DNA from: Ferruginibacter paludis
Lineage (GTDB): Bacteria; Bacteroidota; Bacteroidia; Chitinophagales; Chitinophagaceae
Direction of reading: 5' to 3'
Length of the DNA: 64,000 nt
Assembly: GCF_030409685.1 (NCBI RefSeq)
Contig: NZ_JAUFQJ010000004.1
Location: 310,001 to 374,000, forward strand
Shown: one piece after another, positions 8,925-17,504 of the stretch
How positions within the stretch are numbered: position 1 is the stretch's first letter
Layout of the letters: each line of letters begins with the position of its first letter
Program-made: the position numbers and the translations under genes
The notes under the pieces: model-generated
The model's input: the letters and a program-made list of their open reading frames with translations, nothing else
Database searches by the model: none
What the model was told of the DNA's origin: nothing

Positions 8925-9695
8925 ATGACGAAGCATTACAAAAAAGAGCCAGATTCCAATTCATTCAAAAGGTATGTCGGTTGGTTTCATGAACTTGACG
9001 CCTGGACAGAATACTGGGATATATACCATCCCGAAAGTAACGGAAGGTATTATTTTGGTGATGAGAAAACAGAGCCAGGATTACTTACTTTATTTCTTCC
9101 CCGTGTTCATCGCCCTTCCATATTTGATGCATGGATTAATATGGCTCTTTATGATAAAACAACAGCATTTATTAAAGAAGCGTCTGTACCAAAAGTTGCT
9201 GCTGCAATCAGGGAAGTAGATGTGCTCATTAACAGTTTATTTGTAAAATATTTTGGAGACGCGGCCGATCCGAAAGTGCAGGCTGATTATTTAAATGCCA
9301 TGTTCCTGTTTGCAACCAATCAATTACCACCTGCAACCGAAAGGGATGCATTAATTGATACCTCTGACCCACGAAAACCGACGGCTGGCAGACATACATT
9401 AGAAGGAGATATTATGTGGTTTGCATGGGCTTTGCAAATTGAAGCTGCACAGGCAATTGCCAAAGCTGATCAACAGCATGCTCGTAGAAATTTACAATTA
9501 TCAGGTATTGCAACCGGTTGCCCCGCAAATTTTGCCTGGAAAGGGCATCGCAGAACAAGAACTGAATACAAGGCGACCCTGGGTACCAGAAAATTGTTGA
9601 TGGAAAGAGGAATGAAGTGGGCAACTGATTTTAACGAATGCAGTAAAGAGGTACATGCCCTGTACCAGATACGTGAATGGGGCATTGAAGATTAA
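8925..9695 (+). CDS. Hypothetical protein, second gene of a two-gene unit
   Basis: Unrecognised 256-residue cytosolic protein. Tryptophan-, tyrosine- and histidine-rich motifs are visible: GWFHELDAWTEYWDIYHPES near the N-terminus (residues about 19-38), LFLPRVHRPSIFDAW (57-71), GRHTLEGDIMWFAW (about 154-167), GCPANFAWKGHRRTRTEY (about 199-216) and a C-terminal HALYQIREW. The helical character and the GCxxxFxWxGHRR block might mark a small-ligand or metal site, but I know no family with this combination. It is paired with the 89-residue protein at 8647 and followed by family A copy 7. Confidence 0.65.
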   Translation: MTKHYKKEPDSNSFKRYVGWFHELDAWTEYWDIYHPESNGRYYFGDEKTEPGLLTLFLPRVHRPSIFDAWINMALYDKTTAFIKEASVPKVAAAIREVDVLINSLFVKYFGDAADPKVQADYLNAMFLFATNQLPPATERDALIDTSDPRKPTAGRHTLEGDIMWFAWALQIEAAQAIAKADQQHARRNLQLSGIATGCPANFAWKGHRRTRTEYKATLGTRKLLMERGMKWATDFNECSKEVHALYQIREWGIED

Positions 9696-9765
9696 AAATG
9701 AACAATAATTAACAGGTTCTATTATCCGCAGAGGGCTTTCGCCGTTGTGTGTATCTCATTTTTTT

Positions 9766-9899
9766 TCAGCAAGGTCTCTCAACAGGTTTTTGCAGCAAGG
9801 CTGAGGACGTTGCGTCTGGCTGATTACGCTTGTTGCTCCGTAGTACGCAACGTCCCTGCTGGCTAACGCACTGGCCCGGGAGGAGACGTTGCCGGGGAG
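9766..9899. repeat. Family A double-hairpin repeat, copy 7
   Basis: TTCAGCAAGGTCTCTCAACA to GGAGACGTTGCCGGGGAGG, full length with a 3-bp insertion (CTGCTGGC) in the right hairpin. It lies between convergent genes. Confidence 0.88.
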
Positions 9900-9911
9900 G
9901 ATGGATAGCCC

Positions 9912-10502
9912 CTACCGAATAGAATAACCAAAAGATAAACCAGGGAAAGGCTTTGCTACAAATCCACTTAAGCCACCTGCAAGAAACTGGTTCAAACCAG
10001 CACGAAAGAAAAAACGTTTGTCAGTGGGCTGATAGCGGTAACCAACCCAGCAGTAAGGTGCCAGGAATTGTTTTTTGGTAAAAGAAAACCAACTGTCCTG
10101 GTTTTGTTTTGAAAAACTGAAGAAAGTAGCACCCAGCGCCGCTTCAAAAAAATGGACTTTTTCCCCGGCTAAGTAATTCAAACCAAATGGCAAAGTCAGT
10201 CCAAATGAATTCAGATCGGTGATTGTTCCTATACCAATACGCAAGCCCAGTCCTTTGTTCGACTTATCAAACCGGGTGTCATAATTTAAAGAAAGAAAAC
10301 CGCCTGTGCCACCCAGTTCGGCATACACTGCCTGGCCTGGTGAAGTGGATGTGATTGCCGCATTAGTTAAGTGTAGCATCGGTCTACTGTTAGTGGCTAT
10401 CGATGTGCGGAACTGGTTTTCAAATGCCTGCTGATTTTCCACCAGCTGAGCAATACACTGAATAGAAACTAGTATTGTCAACAAGCATAAAAGAATTCGC
10501 AT
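9912..10502 (-). CDS. Hypothetical outer-membrane beta-barrel protein
   Basis: 196 residues with a signal peptide (MRILLCLLTILVSIQCIAQ). The mature part alternates hydrophobic and polar residues in short strands (GGFLSLNYDTRF, KGLGLRIGIGTI, FGLTLPFGLNYL, FFEAALGATFF, FFFRAGLNQF) and ends in GLSFGYSIR. An aromatic-rich beta pattern with a terminal strand is typical of small Bacteroidota outer-membrane barrels. No specific family is recognised and no partner gene is present. The barrel assignment is inferred from the pattern. Confidence 0.65.
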   Translation of the reverse strand: MRILLCLLTILVSIQCIAQLVENQQAFENQFRTSIATNSRPMLHLTNAAITSTSPGQAVYAELGGTGGFLSLNYDTRFDKSNKGLGLRIGIGTITDLNSFGLTLPFGLNYLAGEKVHFFEAALGATFFSFSKQNQDSWFSFTKKQFLAPYCWVGYRYQPTDKRFFFRAGLNQFLAGGLSGFVAKPFPGLSFGYSIR

Positions 10503-10596
10503 AGCAATATTTTTAGCAGTTAGTAAAACAGGCGGGTACTTGTTCCTGACTTATATCGTTTTTAAGGAAAGCTACACTATTATTTTCCCCCGCATT
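10503..10596. other. Promoter-side gap before family B copy 1
   Basis: Short A+T-rich leader of the leftward beta-barrel gene. Nothing else is recognised before the repeat at 10597. Confidence 0.35.
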
Positions 10597-10841
10597 GGCG
10601 CAAGGGTGTAGCGTTGGCAATGTGCGACGGCTATCATTGTGCCGTTGGTGGCTCTGCAAAGTAACACCTCTCATTAATTTACAGGCCTGTTATTTTTGCC
10701 CGCACTCTTATACCGATTGCAGTAGTGGGTGCATTATTATTGTTAACGCATTTGTTGTCTGGCACAAGGATAGGTTACGCTCCTTCCCGCCCTACACCTA
10801 AGCGCCAACGCAGACTTCACTCAGCAGGCCGCTTGCACCAA
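10597..10841. repeat. Family B double-hairpin repeat, copy 1
   Basis: Starts GGCGCAAGGGTGTAGCG and ends CCTACACCTAAGCGCCAACG plus a short tail. The outer arms are inverted repeats of each other. The inner arms GGCTATC.TTGTGCC and GGCACAAGGATAG are also complementary. Each half can fold as its own hairpin, so the design is the same as family A but the sequence is unrelated. Confidence 0.85.
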
Positions 10842-10852
10842 TCGGGGGAAAT

Positions 10853-11875
10853 TTATTCGTTCGCCTGGCCTTCTCCCTCTTGTCTAAAAAACCTTGGGTC
10901 ATATGGAGATTCTGAACGTGGTACAAAATAACCACCTTTTCCTGCTTCATAGCCTTTCATATAAGGGTTATAGGGGTCAATTGGAAGAAACCCATACCTA
11001 ACACCTGCAGGATGATAGCCTACTCCCATGGAGCCTGGTAATTCTGCACCCTGATAACCAAATATTGGCAAATCCTGATTAAACGTTATTTTTTCAACAT
11101 AATCAAACGCTAAATTCCCGTTAGTATTTAAGCTAATACCCACCTGTTCTGACTTAATACCCCCTAGAAATACGATATAATCAGGAAGGGTGGATGATTG
11201 TATTTGATAATTTTTAACGAGCATTTTTCCTAAATCTTCTAAGGTTACTTCAACTCCTAAATTTTTTAAAGTAACTTTTTCAAGCTTAATTTTATATGGC
11301 GTAACAAGTTGATAATAATTATTCACCAACAAAGAAAGTATTCCATCATCTACATCTTCAGATTTGTCTTTACACCCACAATCAGGATCGATTTCAGTGG
11401 TCAAAGATTTATCATGAATATTATCAGTGTATTCTGTCAATAAAATTCTTGTTTGTCCTTTTGAAAAGGAGAAAAGTCTTTTATCAGTAATCGTGATATC
11501 ATATTCACGTACCAATTGATAAACAACCAAAGTTTTACGCCCACATTCTGGCGCTTTAAACGTAGTTTCCTCGGTCTCGGTGGTTGCATATTCAAATTTC
11601 ACCTCAATTCCTGTCTTTGCTTTTATTTGGGATTCAATTGAAGCAATCCCTTTTACACCAACACTGCCTTTTAGCAAGGATTCTAAATCCTCTCTTTCAG
11701 TTTTAGTAATACCTACTTTTTTCTCAATTATTCTTTTTTTGTCTTCACCACACGCTATGGAGCGACTTAAAAGTTGTACCCATCTTTCAAATATTTTCCC
11801 GGAAATCCGGACTTTTTTTTCTAACTCAAAATTGAAGCTACCTGCTTCATGGGTATTTGTGAAAAAGTTTATCAT
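10853..11875 (-). CDS. Hypothetical cytosolic protein
   Basis: Unrecognised 340-residue protein without signal peptide or membrane segments. The N-terminal third is charged and helical (GKIFERWVQLLSRSIACGEDK, then KKRIIEKKVGITKTEREDLE). The centre has cysteines in APECGRKT and DPDCGCKD. The C-terminal 70 residues are rich in Gly, Tyr and Pro (GYHPAGVRYGFLPIDPYNPYMKGYEAG). I know no family with these features. It is a single gene next to family B copy 1. A role cannot be proposed from the sequence. Confidence 0.65.
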   Translation of the reverse strand: MINFFTNTHEAGSFNFELEKKVRISGKIFERWVQLLSRSIACGEDKKRIIEKKVGITKTEREDLESLLKGSVGVKGIASIESQIKAKTGIEVKFEYATTETEETTFKAPECGRKTLVVYQLVREYDITITDKRLFSFSKGQTRILLTEYTDNIHDKSLTTEIDPDCGCKDKSEDVDDGILSLLVNNYYQLVTPYKIKLEKVTLKNLGVEVTLEDLGKMLVKNYQIQSSTLPDYIVFLGGIKSEQVGISLNTNGNLAFDYVEKITFNQDLPIFGYQGAELPGSMGVGYHPAGVRYGFLPIDPYNPYMKGYEAGKGGYFVPRSESPYDPRFFRQEGEGQANE

Positions 11876-12234
11876 AATCGTTAAGTTTTTATTTCAGCAA
11901 ATGGTGATGTACCGACAGCTTGGAAATTCTATGTTAACGCCACTCAATATTAAACCTCAATAAAGAAACAAAATTATTTTGTTAATACAAAAGTGGATCG
12001 CCATCTCATGATTTTGCCGGTAAATTTTCTTAACTAAATTTTGCTGCATAGCCGGGACGTTGTACGCAACACCCCCAACGTACCTGCGGGAGGACACGTT
12101 GCTGGAAGGAGCTGTTGTTGATTGATGGACAGGTGTTTGGGTACGAGCCGCGGTTGGCGGGCTGTGACGCCACAAAAGCTGGCAGGTATCCATAATGATG
12201 GTCAACAATATGCCGCCACAAATGTTGTAAACTT
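11876..12234. other. Intergenic region with a degenerate family A remnant
   Basis: The promoter zone of two divergent genes. Positions 12041-12110 (TTGCTGCATAGCCGGGACGT to GGACACGTTGCTGGAAGG) are a family A copy with the spacer and parts of both hairpins lost. No gene is supported. Confidence 0.55.
12041..12110. repeat. Family A, internally deleted copy 8
   Basis: About 70 bp keep the GCATAGCCGGGACGTTG left inner arm, TACGCAAC and the right outer arm GGACACGTTGCTGG. The central spacer has been deleted. Confidence 0.65.
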
Positions 12235-13365
12235 ATGGCTACAAAAAAACATTTCCCCACCAGCTATGCTGCCATAGTAAAACGGATGAAGCGCATACAG
12301 CCAATGCAGTATGGCAACACCAGGAACTTTATTGATGGGAAGGTAACCTGGCTCTCACCCTATATTTCACGAGGTGTAATCAGCACCAAACAGGTTTTTG
12401 ATCTGGTATTGAAACAGCAGGATATAAAAACATACGGTGTGTACAAGTTGATACAGGAGCTTGCCTGGCGGGATTTTTTTCAATTAGTATACAAATCTCT
12501 TGGCAATGATATCCTCAAAGACATCACTTACAAACAACCCAATGCAAAATACAAAAGCATGCCCTATGCAATACAGCATGCAACAACAGGCATTACAGTT
12601 GTAGATGAATTATTAGAGCGCTTTTACAATACAGGTTACCTGCACAACCACGTGCGCATGTACATAGCATCCATCACTTGCAATGTCGCTAAAACCTATT
12701 GGTTACAACCTTCCAGGTGGCTGTATTATCATTTGCTTGACGGGGATATTGCGAGCAATACGTGTAGCTGGCAATGGGTTGCCGGCGCATTTTCATGGAA
12801 ACAATATTATTGCAACCAGGACAATATTAACCGTTATACACATACTCAACAGAAGGATACATTTTTGGATAAACCGTACGATGTATTGGTAAAGATGGAT
12901 ATGCCTGAAGTGTTTAAAAAGCGTACTACGCTTAAACTTACTACTACCCTGCCCAAAACAACAACTCCTCAAATCAATACAGCACTGCCAACACTTATTT
13001 ATAATTCTTACAATCTCGACCCATTGTGGCGAAAGAAAGAAAAAGCCAACCGCATCCTGTTACTGGAGCCATCGCACTTTAAACAATTCCCGGTAAGCGA
13101 TGATGTTATTACATTCGTTACCGGCCTGGCGGCCAATATAAAAGGCATACAAATTTTTAGTGGTGAAGTACAGGCCCTTACAGCGATGTATAAAAAAGCA
13201 GGCGTTTCAGACCCGGTGTTTATTTCCAAAGAGCATCCGTCGTGCAATCATTATCCCGGCACAAAAGATGAAAGAGACTGGATGTTTCCCGAAATAACCG
13301 GCTTTCATCAATCTTATTCGGTGTTCTGGAAAAAAGCTGACAAACTGCTTAAGGCAATGAAATAA
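12235..13365 (+). CDS. Photolyase/cryptochrome-like FAD-binding protein with reversed domain order
   Basis: Residues 1-220 match the helical FAD-binding domain of the DNA photolyase/cryptochrome family: YGNTRNFIDGKVTWLSPYIS (26-45), ELAWRDFF (75-82), YLHNHVRMYIAS (135-146), LLDGDIASNTCSWQWVAGAF (167-186) and YYCNQDNINRY (191-201). The usual N-terminal alpha/beta antenna domain is absent. Residues about 250-376 form instead an alpha/beta-looking segment with RILLLEPSHFKQFP and ISKEHPSCNHYPGT. Such FAD-domain-first proteins occur in Bacteroidota, and their repair or signalling role is not established to my knowledge. It is a single gene; its product is probably a cytosolic flavoprotein. Confidence 0.82.
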   Translation: MATKKHFPTSYAAIVKRMKRIQPMQYGNTRNFIDGKVTWLSPYISRGVISTKQVFDLVLKQQDIKTYGVYKLIQELAWRDFFQLVYKSLGNDILKDITYKQPNAKYKSMPYAIQHATTGITVVDELLERFYNTGYLHNHVRMYIASITCNVAKTYWLQPSRWLYYHLLDGDIASNTCSWQWVAGAFSWKQYYCNQDNINRYTHTQQKDTFLDKPYDVLVKMDMPEVFKKRTTLKLTTTLPKTTTPQINTALPTLIYNSYNLDPLWRKKEKANRILLLEPSHFKQFPVSDDVITFVTGLAANIKGIQIFSGEVQALTAMYKKAGVSDPVFISKEHPSCNHYPGTKDERDWMFPEITGFHQSYSVFWKKADKLLKAMK

Positions 13366-13397
13366 GGATGTTAACATTTACCAGCGCCAGGTGTGCT

Positions 13398-13529
13398 TCC
13401 CGGCATCGTCTTTTCCTGTGCCTTTGCAGCATAGCCGGGAACGTTGCGCCTGGCTGAGTACGTTCATTGCTCCGTAGTACGCAACGTCCCTGGCAAACGC
13501 ACTGGCCCGCAGGAGACGTTGCTCGGAAG
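13398..13529. repeat. Family A double-hairpin repeat, copy 9
   Basis: CCCGGCATCGTCTTTTCCTG to GGAGACGTTGCTCGGAAGG. The start has been altered to resemble family E (CCAGCGCCAGGTGTGCTTCC and TTTTCCTGTGCC), suggesting overlap of the two families here. Confidence 0.82.
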
Positions 13530-13574
13530 GAGGAAATTAGATTTGCTATCGTTAGTATTGCTTATATTCAGGAG

Positions 13575-13964
13575 ATGAAATACGTTGTTCGATTAATGCT
13601 AACCCTTTTTTTAGCAATGGTAATTTATTTATTAATTTATCGGCTCTGCTTTTCAAACGAATTTAGAAGTGCCGGAAGTGAAGCAGAATGGATATCACTA
13701 TTGATTGCTTTGCTATGCGGCATTGTGTGCTGGTTAAAAATAGAGAACATCTCTGATAGTGCCGGAGGGTACATGGCTGGCTTAGGCATATTGGGTGCTT
13801 TTGTTGGTTTGATGACAGGTTTGTGGGCACCAATCCTATTATTGAAATCAAATAATTTAGCCCCGCTGTTTGGAATGCTGATCTTTACGCCGGCCGGTTT
13901 ATTAACAGGGGTGGCATTGGGGGGCACGCTGTGGAAAAAGAAGAAAGATTTACCTGCCCTGTAA
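13575..13964 (+). CDS. Hypothetical small inner-membrane protein
   Basis: From ATG 13575 the product is 129 residues (MKYVVRLML...). About four hydrophobic segments are visible: LMLTLFLAMVIYLLIY, WISLLIALLCGIVCWL, GYMAGLGILGAFVGLM and APLFGMLIFTPAGLLTGVALGG, then a basic KKKKD tail, which predicts an integral inner-membrane protein. A longer open frame begins inside family A copy 9 (13467), but its first 36 codons are only repeat sequence, so I prefer 13575. The family is unknown and it has no neighbours in an operon. Confidence 0.6.
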   Translation: MKYVVRLMLTLFLAMVIYLLIYRLCFSNEFRSAGSEAEWISLLIALLCGIVCWLKIENISDSAGGYMAGLGILGAFVGLMTGLWAPILLLKSNNLAPLFGMLIFTPAGLLTGVALGGTLWKKKKDLPAL

Positions 13965-14042
13965 CAAAAATGTTATAACATCATTCTCGTCCGCTTTTGC
14001 TTCCGTGGTTGGTGCATCTTCCTTCACCGGAAATCCTTTTCT

Positions 14043-14212
14043 TTCCAGCAACGTCTTTTTCTCACCAACGTCTTTTCTTTCCAGCAACGTCTCTTAACAG
14101 GCTTTTGCAGCATAGCCGGGGACGTTGCGTCGGGATGATTAAGTTCGTTGCTCCGTAGTACGCAACTTCCCTGGTCAACGCACTGGCCCGGGAGGAGACG
14201 TTGCCGCGAAGG
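14043..14212. repeat. Family A double-hairpin repeat, copy 10, with extra left arms
   Basis: A full copy (14079-14212) is preceded by two more partial left arms: TTTCCAGCAACGTCTTTTTC at 14043 and CACCAACGTCTTTTCTTTCC at 14064. The tandem partial arms suggest slippage or repeated insertion at the element's left end. The gap also starts with GCTTCCGTGGTTGGTGCATC (14000), a family C end motif in reverse. Confidence 0.82.
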
Positions 14213-14549
14213 AGGAGAAGCTAATTTTTTAAGCCACCATCTGGTTTCCTGACCCACGTGCAAATTGAACGAACTGTCTTGTTATAAAACAGTTTTACAC
14301 AAATACTTGCAAAAGTAAATTTTTATTGCATTATTGCAGTTCAGCCGCTGGCCGGGATACCTGCCGGTGGCGCCCGAATGGAGATGTTGACATAGGTGAT
14401 TATTGAGGAGCACCCATAATGGCAATAAAAAAACTCATTTCTCTAACAGCCTGCAAAAAAACAACCGCATGACTCCTTACCGGCAAAATATTATCAACAG
14501 CTATTCTTATATAATGGCTGCCCAATTTCTTTTGTTCAAGGGCGCATTC

Positions 14550-15032
14550 ATGATACACATCGACGTAGGAATAAAAGAAATGGACTATTACCTTGAGCAT
14601 GCTGAAGGAATCGACACGAGCATCTTCGATGACAGCGATGACGTTATGGTGAAGACAATAACGTCGTGTATTGACGACGCTGGGATTTTGCTGAATGAAC
14701 TGGAAGAAAGAAATCAATTGTTTATAGACGACCTTGATGATAGTGATATTGATGAACAGTACGAAGAGAAAGGTAAAAAACAAGCGAAGGTTAATAAAGA
14801 TATCGGACTTGTCATTTTTGCGTTGAGTGTGGAAGTACTCAGTCGTACAGAAAAAGCGATAAAAGCGCTTTGTGAAATAAAAAATGAAATGCATCCTGCC
14901 AACATTAAAGATGAATGGCATTATGATGATGATAACATACAGTTAATTGCAGCTTTTTACAGGAAATTGTCTTTGCTGGTGGAACACCTGGAGAAAGAAA
15001 CAAACTCAATTGTCGCAAAAAGAAACTGGTAA
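14550..15032 (+). CDS. Hypothetical acidic cytosolic protein
   Basis: Unrecognised. The open frame runs from 14403, but the product from ATG 14550 (MIHIDVGIKEMDYYLEHAEG) looks more natural and gives 160 residues. It is strongly acidic in the centre (FDDSDDVM, DDLDDSDIDEQYEEK) and helical at the end (LLVEHLEKETNS). No signal peptide or motif is seen. A 173-codon antisense frame overlaps it (14400-14921), but that frame looks like a shadow. It is a single gene between family A repeats. Confidence 0.5.
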   Translation: MIHIDVGIKEMDYYLEHAEGIDTSIFDDSDDVMVKTITSCIDDAGILLNELEERNQLFIDDLDDSDIDEQYEEKGKKQAKVNKDIGLVIFALSVEVLSRTEKAIKALCEIKNEMHPANIKDEWHYDDDNIQLIAAFYRKLSLLVEHLEKETNSIVAKRNW

Positions 15033-15074
15033 TATAACTGACATTTACCATTTCTTCCGGCAACGCTTCTTTTT

Positions 15075-15205
15075 TTCAGCAACGTTTCTCAACGGGCTTG
15101 TGCATCATGGCTGAGGAGGTTGCGCCTGCCCGAATATGTTTGTTGTTCCGTGTACGCAACCTCTCTGGCCAACGCACTGGCTCGGGAGGAGACGTTGCCA
15201 GGAAG
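15075..15205. repeat. Family A double-hairpin repeat, copy 11
   Basis: TTCAGCAACGTTTCTCAACG to GGAGACGTTGCCAGGAAGG. First member of a four-copy cluster (15.08-15.60 kb), preceded by an extra partial arm (TTCCGGCAACGCTTC). Confidence 0.88.
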
Positions 15206-15206
15206 G

Positions 15207-15516
15207 ATTCATTTTGTACCAACCACAGAAGCGGCAACATCTCTCACCGGGTGTTTGATGCATAGGCGAGGAAGTTGCGCCAGGCTGATTATATTCGTTG
15301 CTCCGTAGTACGCAACGTCCCTGGCCAACGCACTGGCTCGGGAGGAGACGTTGCTGGGAAGATTCATTTTGTACCAACCACAGAAGCGGCAACATCTCTC
15401 ACCGGGTGTTTGATGCATAGGCGAGGAAGTTGCGCCAGGCTGATTATATTCGTTGCTCCGTAGTACGCAACGTCCCTGGCCAACGCACTGGCTCGGGAGG
15501 AGACGTTGCTGGGAAG
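15207..15516. repeat. Exact 155-bp tandem duplication carrying family A copies 12 and 13
   Basis: Units 15207-15361 and 15362-15516 are identical base for base as far as I can read them. Each begins ATTCATTTTGTACCAACCAC, continues AGAAGCGGCAACATCTCTCA and ends GGAGACGTTGCTGGGAAG. A third, nearly identical unit (about three substitutions) is at 19732-19887, where its first 25 bp are codons of a RAYT fragment. The duplication must be very recent. Confidence 0.93.
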
Positions 15517-15597
15517 AACAGGCAGTATGTTTGTTGCTCCGTAGTACGCAAGGTCCCTGGCTACCTAAATGGCCCGCAGGAGACATTGCCGGGAAGG
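15517..15597. repeat. Family A, right half (copy 14)
   Basis: TTTGTTGCTCCGTAGTACGC to GGAGACATTGCCGGGAAGG: spacer and right hairpin only, directly after the tandem duplication. Confidence 0.8.
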
Positions 15598-15667
15598 AAA
15601 AAAGTTGTTTTACAGGTTATATAAGTTTTTCATTGCCGCTTACCGTTTTCCCAAAATTGCAAACCCA

Positions 15668-15705
15668 AAATCATTGGTTCCGTGGTCGGTGCGTGTTCGA
15701 TCTCC
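15668..15705. repeat. Family C end motif, reverse orientation
   Basis: TTCCGTGGTCGGTGC and TTCGATCTCCG are the reverse complement of the family C end (GGAGATCGAAGCG, then ACACCAACCACGGAAGC). This shows that family C occurs in both orientations. Confidence 0.55.
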
Positions 15706-15781
15706 GAAAATAGTTTCTTCCCGTGGACCGGTGCCCCGGCTTAGTGCAAGCATCTCCTCAAACTGTTGAAGGCTGGCATTT

Positions 15782-16078
15782 GGCGCAAGGGTGTAGCGCT
15801 GTCAATGGGCGCCAGCTATCCTTGTGCCGTTGCCGGCTCTGCAAAGTAAGACATCCCAATAATTCACAGACTTACTATTTTTGATTGCGCTGTTATTATG
15901 ATTGCTGCAATGGCTGCATTATTATTGGTAGAGAATTTGTTGTCTGGCACAAGGATAGACAACGCTCCATACCCGCCCTACACCCTTGCGCCAACGCAGA
16001 CTTCACTTTAGTAGAACGCTTGCACCAAAAGTGTGTCAACGGAGACTTCACTTCAAAGCAGCCTTACGCCAATGGGGG
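15782..16078. repeat. Family B double-hairpin repeat, copy 2, with duplicated tail
   Basis: Core 15782-15993, starting GGCGCAAGGGTGTAGCG and ending CCTACACCCTTGCGCCAACG. The outer arms form a 17-bp inverted repeat with only a short interruption. The tail (ACTTCACTTTAGTAGAACGC) is followed by a second similar tail ending near 16078. Confidence 0.88.
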
Positions 16079-16176
16079 GTGTGCTTCAAACCTGCTCCCA
16101 TTTTATTCAACGAGTGAAAAGAAGGGATCAATTCTTTCCATTCGTGACTCATCATTACTGCGAATGAAGCGCTTCG

Positions 16177-16926
16177 TCAGTAACGTTTAACTATATCGAA
16201 GAGAAACCGTACAGGCTCACCGATCACTCCACTGGCTGCTCTTCTTTTTTTTAATGCATCGGATTTATAATAGGCAAAGGCTTTGGCCGAATCTGTTATG
16301 GCCGTTACCAACGATACCTTTTTATTGTCGTGTGCATCATGGGATATTACCCTAACTGTTATTCCATTATCAATCCTTTCCTGCTTACCCTCTTCAAATG
16401 CTTTTTGCCATGCATCCCAGTCTTTTACAGCAAACGTGGTTCTCGACCGCATTTTTGAAGGGATGACAACGGTATCCTGCCAAACGGCTGTAATAATAGA
16501 GATGGAAGGTGCCCCAATTACGCCGCTCTTTTGCATGGCCTGCTTCAGGCCGGGGCCTTTGGAAAATGCTTTTGCCTTTGCCACATCATCTATTTTTACA
16601 GCCACCATTACCGTGTTGCTGTCTTGCATGCTGCGGCCTATAACATAGTTGTGTATGCCGCTGGCCAGCCGCAGGGAATCATGTGCATCGTAACTGGCCA
16701 GCCATTTGGTAAAATTAGCCACCTTGTGTGTTACTATCATCATGTTTTGGGGTGTAGTAACGATGGTATTTGTCACGGGTGCCGCAGTGGTGGCGGAAGG
16801 TGGGGCACTAACCGTTGCGGAGGAATCCATGGCCGCTGTTTTTTTAGTGGCGCCTCCTCCGCAAGAAATTAAAAAAAATGCAATGGCTGCACAAAATAGC
16901 AAGCCGGTAAATTTAGACTGCTTCAT
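16177..16926 (-). CDS. Hypothetical lipoprotein with two related alpha/beta domains
   Basis: Lipobox LISCGGG (Cys22) after a short signal peptide, then a Thr/Ala/Pro-rich linker (about 30-60). Two related domains follow. The first (about 63-150) contains HKVANFTKWLASYDAHD, and ends KSGVIGAPSISII. The second (about 160-249) contains TFAVKDWDAWQKAFEEGKQ, and ends ASGVIGEPVRFLF. Both share an F.KW/WDAW start and a GVIG-P end, the pattern of dimeric alpha/beta-barrel (ABM-like) ferredoxin folds. It is probably a periplasmic or outer-membrane-anchored protein of unknown function; the internal duplication is visible by eye. Confidence 0.7.
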   Translation of the reverse strand: MKQSKFTGLLFCAAIAFFLISCGGGATKKTAAMDSSATVSAPPSATTAAPVTNTIVTTPQNMMIVTHKVANFTKWLASYDAHDSLRLASGIHNYVIGRSMQDSNTVMVAVKIDDVAKAKAFSKGPGLKQAMQKSGVIGAPSISIITAVWQDTVVIPSKMRSRTTFAVKDWDAWQKAFEEGKQERIDNGITVRVISHDAHDNKKVSLVTAITDSAKAFAYYKSDALKKRRAASGVIGEPVRFLFDIVKRY

Positions 16927-17138
16927 TGTTTTTGATTTTAGTTTAGTAATGAATAAACAAAGACGGGGGCAGGGAAGGCCATGACAAGCATTACAAGAAG
17001 GAAAAGAGGTAATAAATATAGCAATATTAAATTGTTTGCAACTTTTTTATTCAGACTTCTGCTTCCCTGGTTGGTATATTTTATGTATCGAAAGCCTCCC
17101 TGGCGCAAGCAGCTCCTCAAACTGTTGAACGCTGGCAG

Positions 17139-17391
17139 CTGACGCAGGATGTAGCGCTGGCAATGTGCGCCAGCTATCCTTGTGACGTTGCTGGTTTAGC
17201 AAAGTAACATTTGCAGTAATTTACGGGCATACTGTTTTTGTTTGCGCTGCTATTATGGTTGCCGCAATGGGTGCATTATCATTGCTAGTAAATTTGTTGT
17301 CTGGCACAAGGATAGACAACGCTCCTTCCCCGCCCTACATCCTTACGCCAACGCAGACTTCATTTCAATAGACCGTTTGCGTCAATTGAGG
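17139..17391. repeat. Family B double-hairpin repeat, copy 3
   Basis: Core 17139-17350, GACGCAGGATGTAGCG to CCTACATCCTTACGCCAACG, with tail to about 17391. Preceded at 17050-17138 by a C-like end motif (CTTCCCTGGTTGG) and CTCCTCAAACTGTTGAA, which also precedes copy 2. Confidence 0.85.
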
Positions 17392-17440
17392 GACACCGAC
17401 CTTGGAGATCGAAGCGTTTACACCAACCACGGAGGCAGAT
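17392..17440. repeat. Family C end, copy 3 (partial)
   Basis: CCTTGGAGATCGAAGCGTTTACACC followed by AACCACGGAGGCAG, the terminal part of family C, joined directly to the end of family B copy 3. Confidence 0.75.
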
Positions 17441-17465
17441 TGCCGATCCTACAACAACCTAAACA

Positions 17466-17486
17466 AGCCCGGTAAAATACCGGGCT
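17466..17486 (-). terminator. Rho-independent terminator of the dehydrogenase gene
   Basis: Perfect 9-bp stem AGCCCGGTA/TACCGGGCT with a 3-base loop, 18 bp after the stop of the minus-strand dehydrogenase gene, followed on that strand by TTGTTT. Confidence 0.75.
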
Positions 17487-17504
17487 TTAATTAGGTAGGT
17501 TTAA

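Noticed and set aside
11580..11963. 127-codon plus-strand frame
   Set aside because: Antisense to the 340-residue hypothetical protein; composition follows the shadow of that gene.
14400..14921. 173-codon minus-strand frame opposite the acidic hypothetical protein
   Set aside because: It reads as an antisense shadow, rich in Phe/Ile/Tyr with no plausible fold or start site; the plus-strand frame is more protein-like.
15075..15597. CRISPR array
   Set aside because: Units are 130-155 bp, nearly identical throughout and self-complementary, with no short repeat/unique spacer alternation and no cas genes.
15105..15713. Several overlapping 60-125 codon frames on both strands
   Set aside because: They are translations of the tandem family A copies; their peptides repeat each other (for example LLPSQCVGQGRCVLRSNE) and have no independent support.
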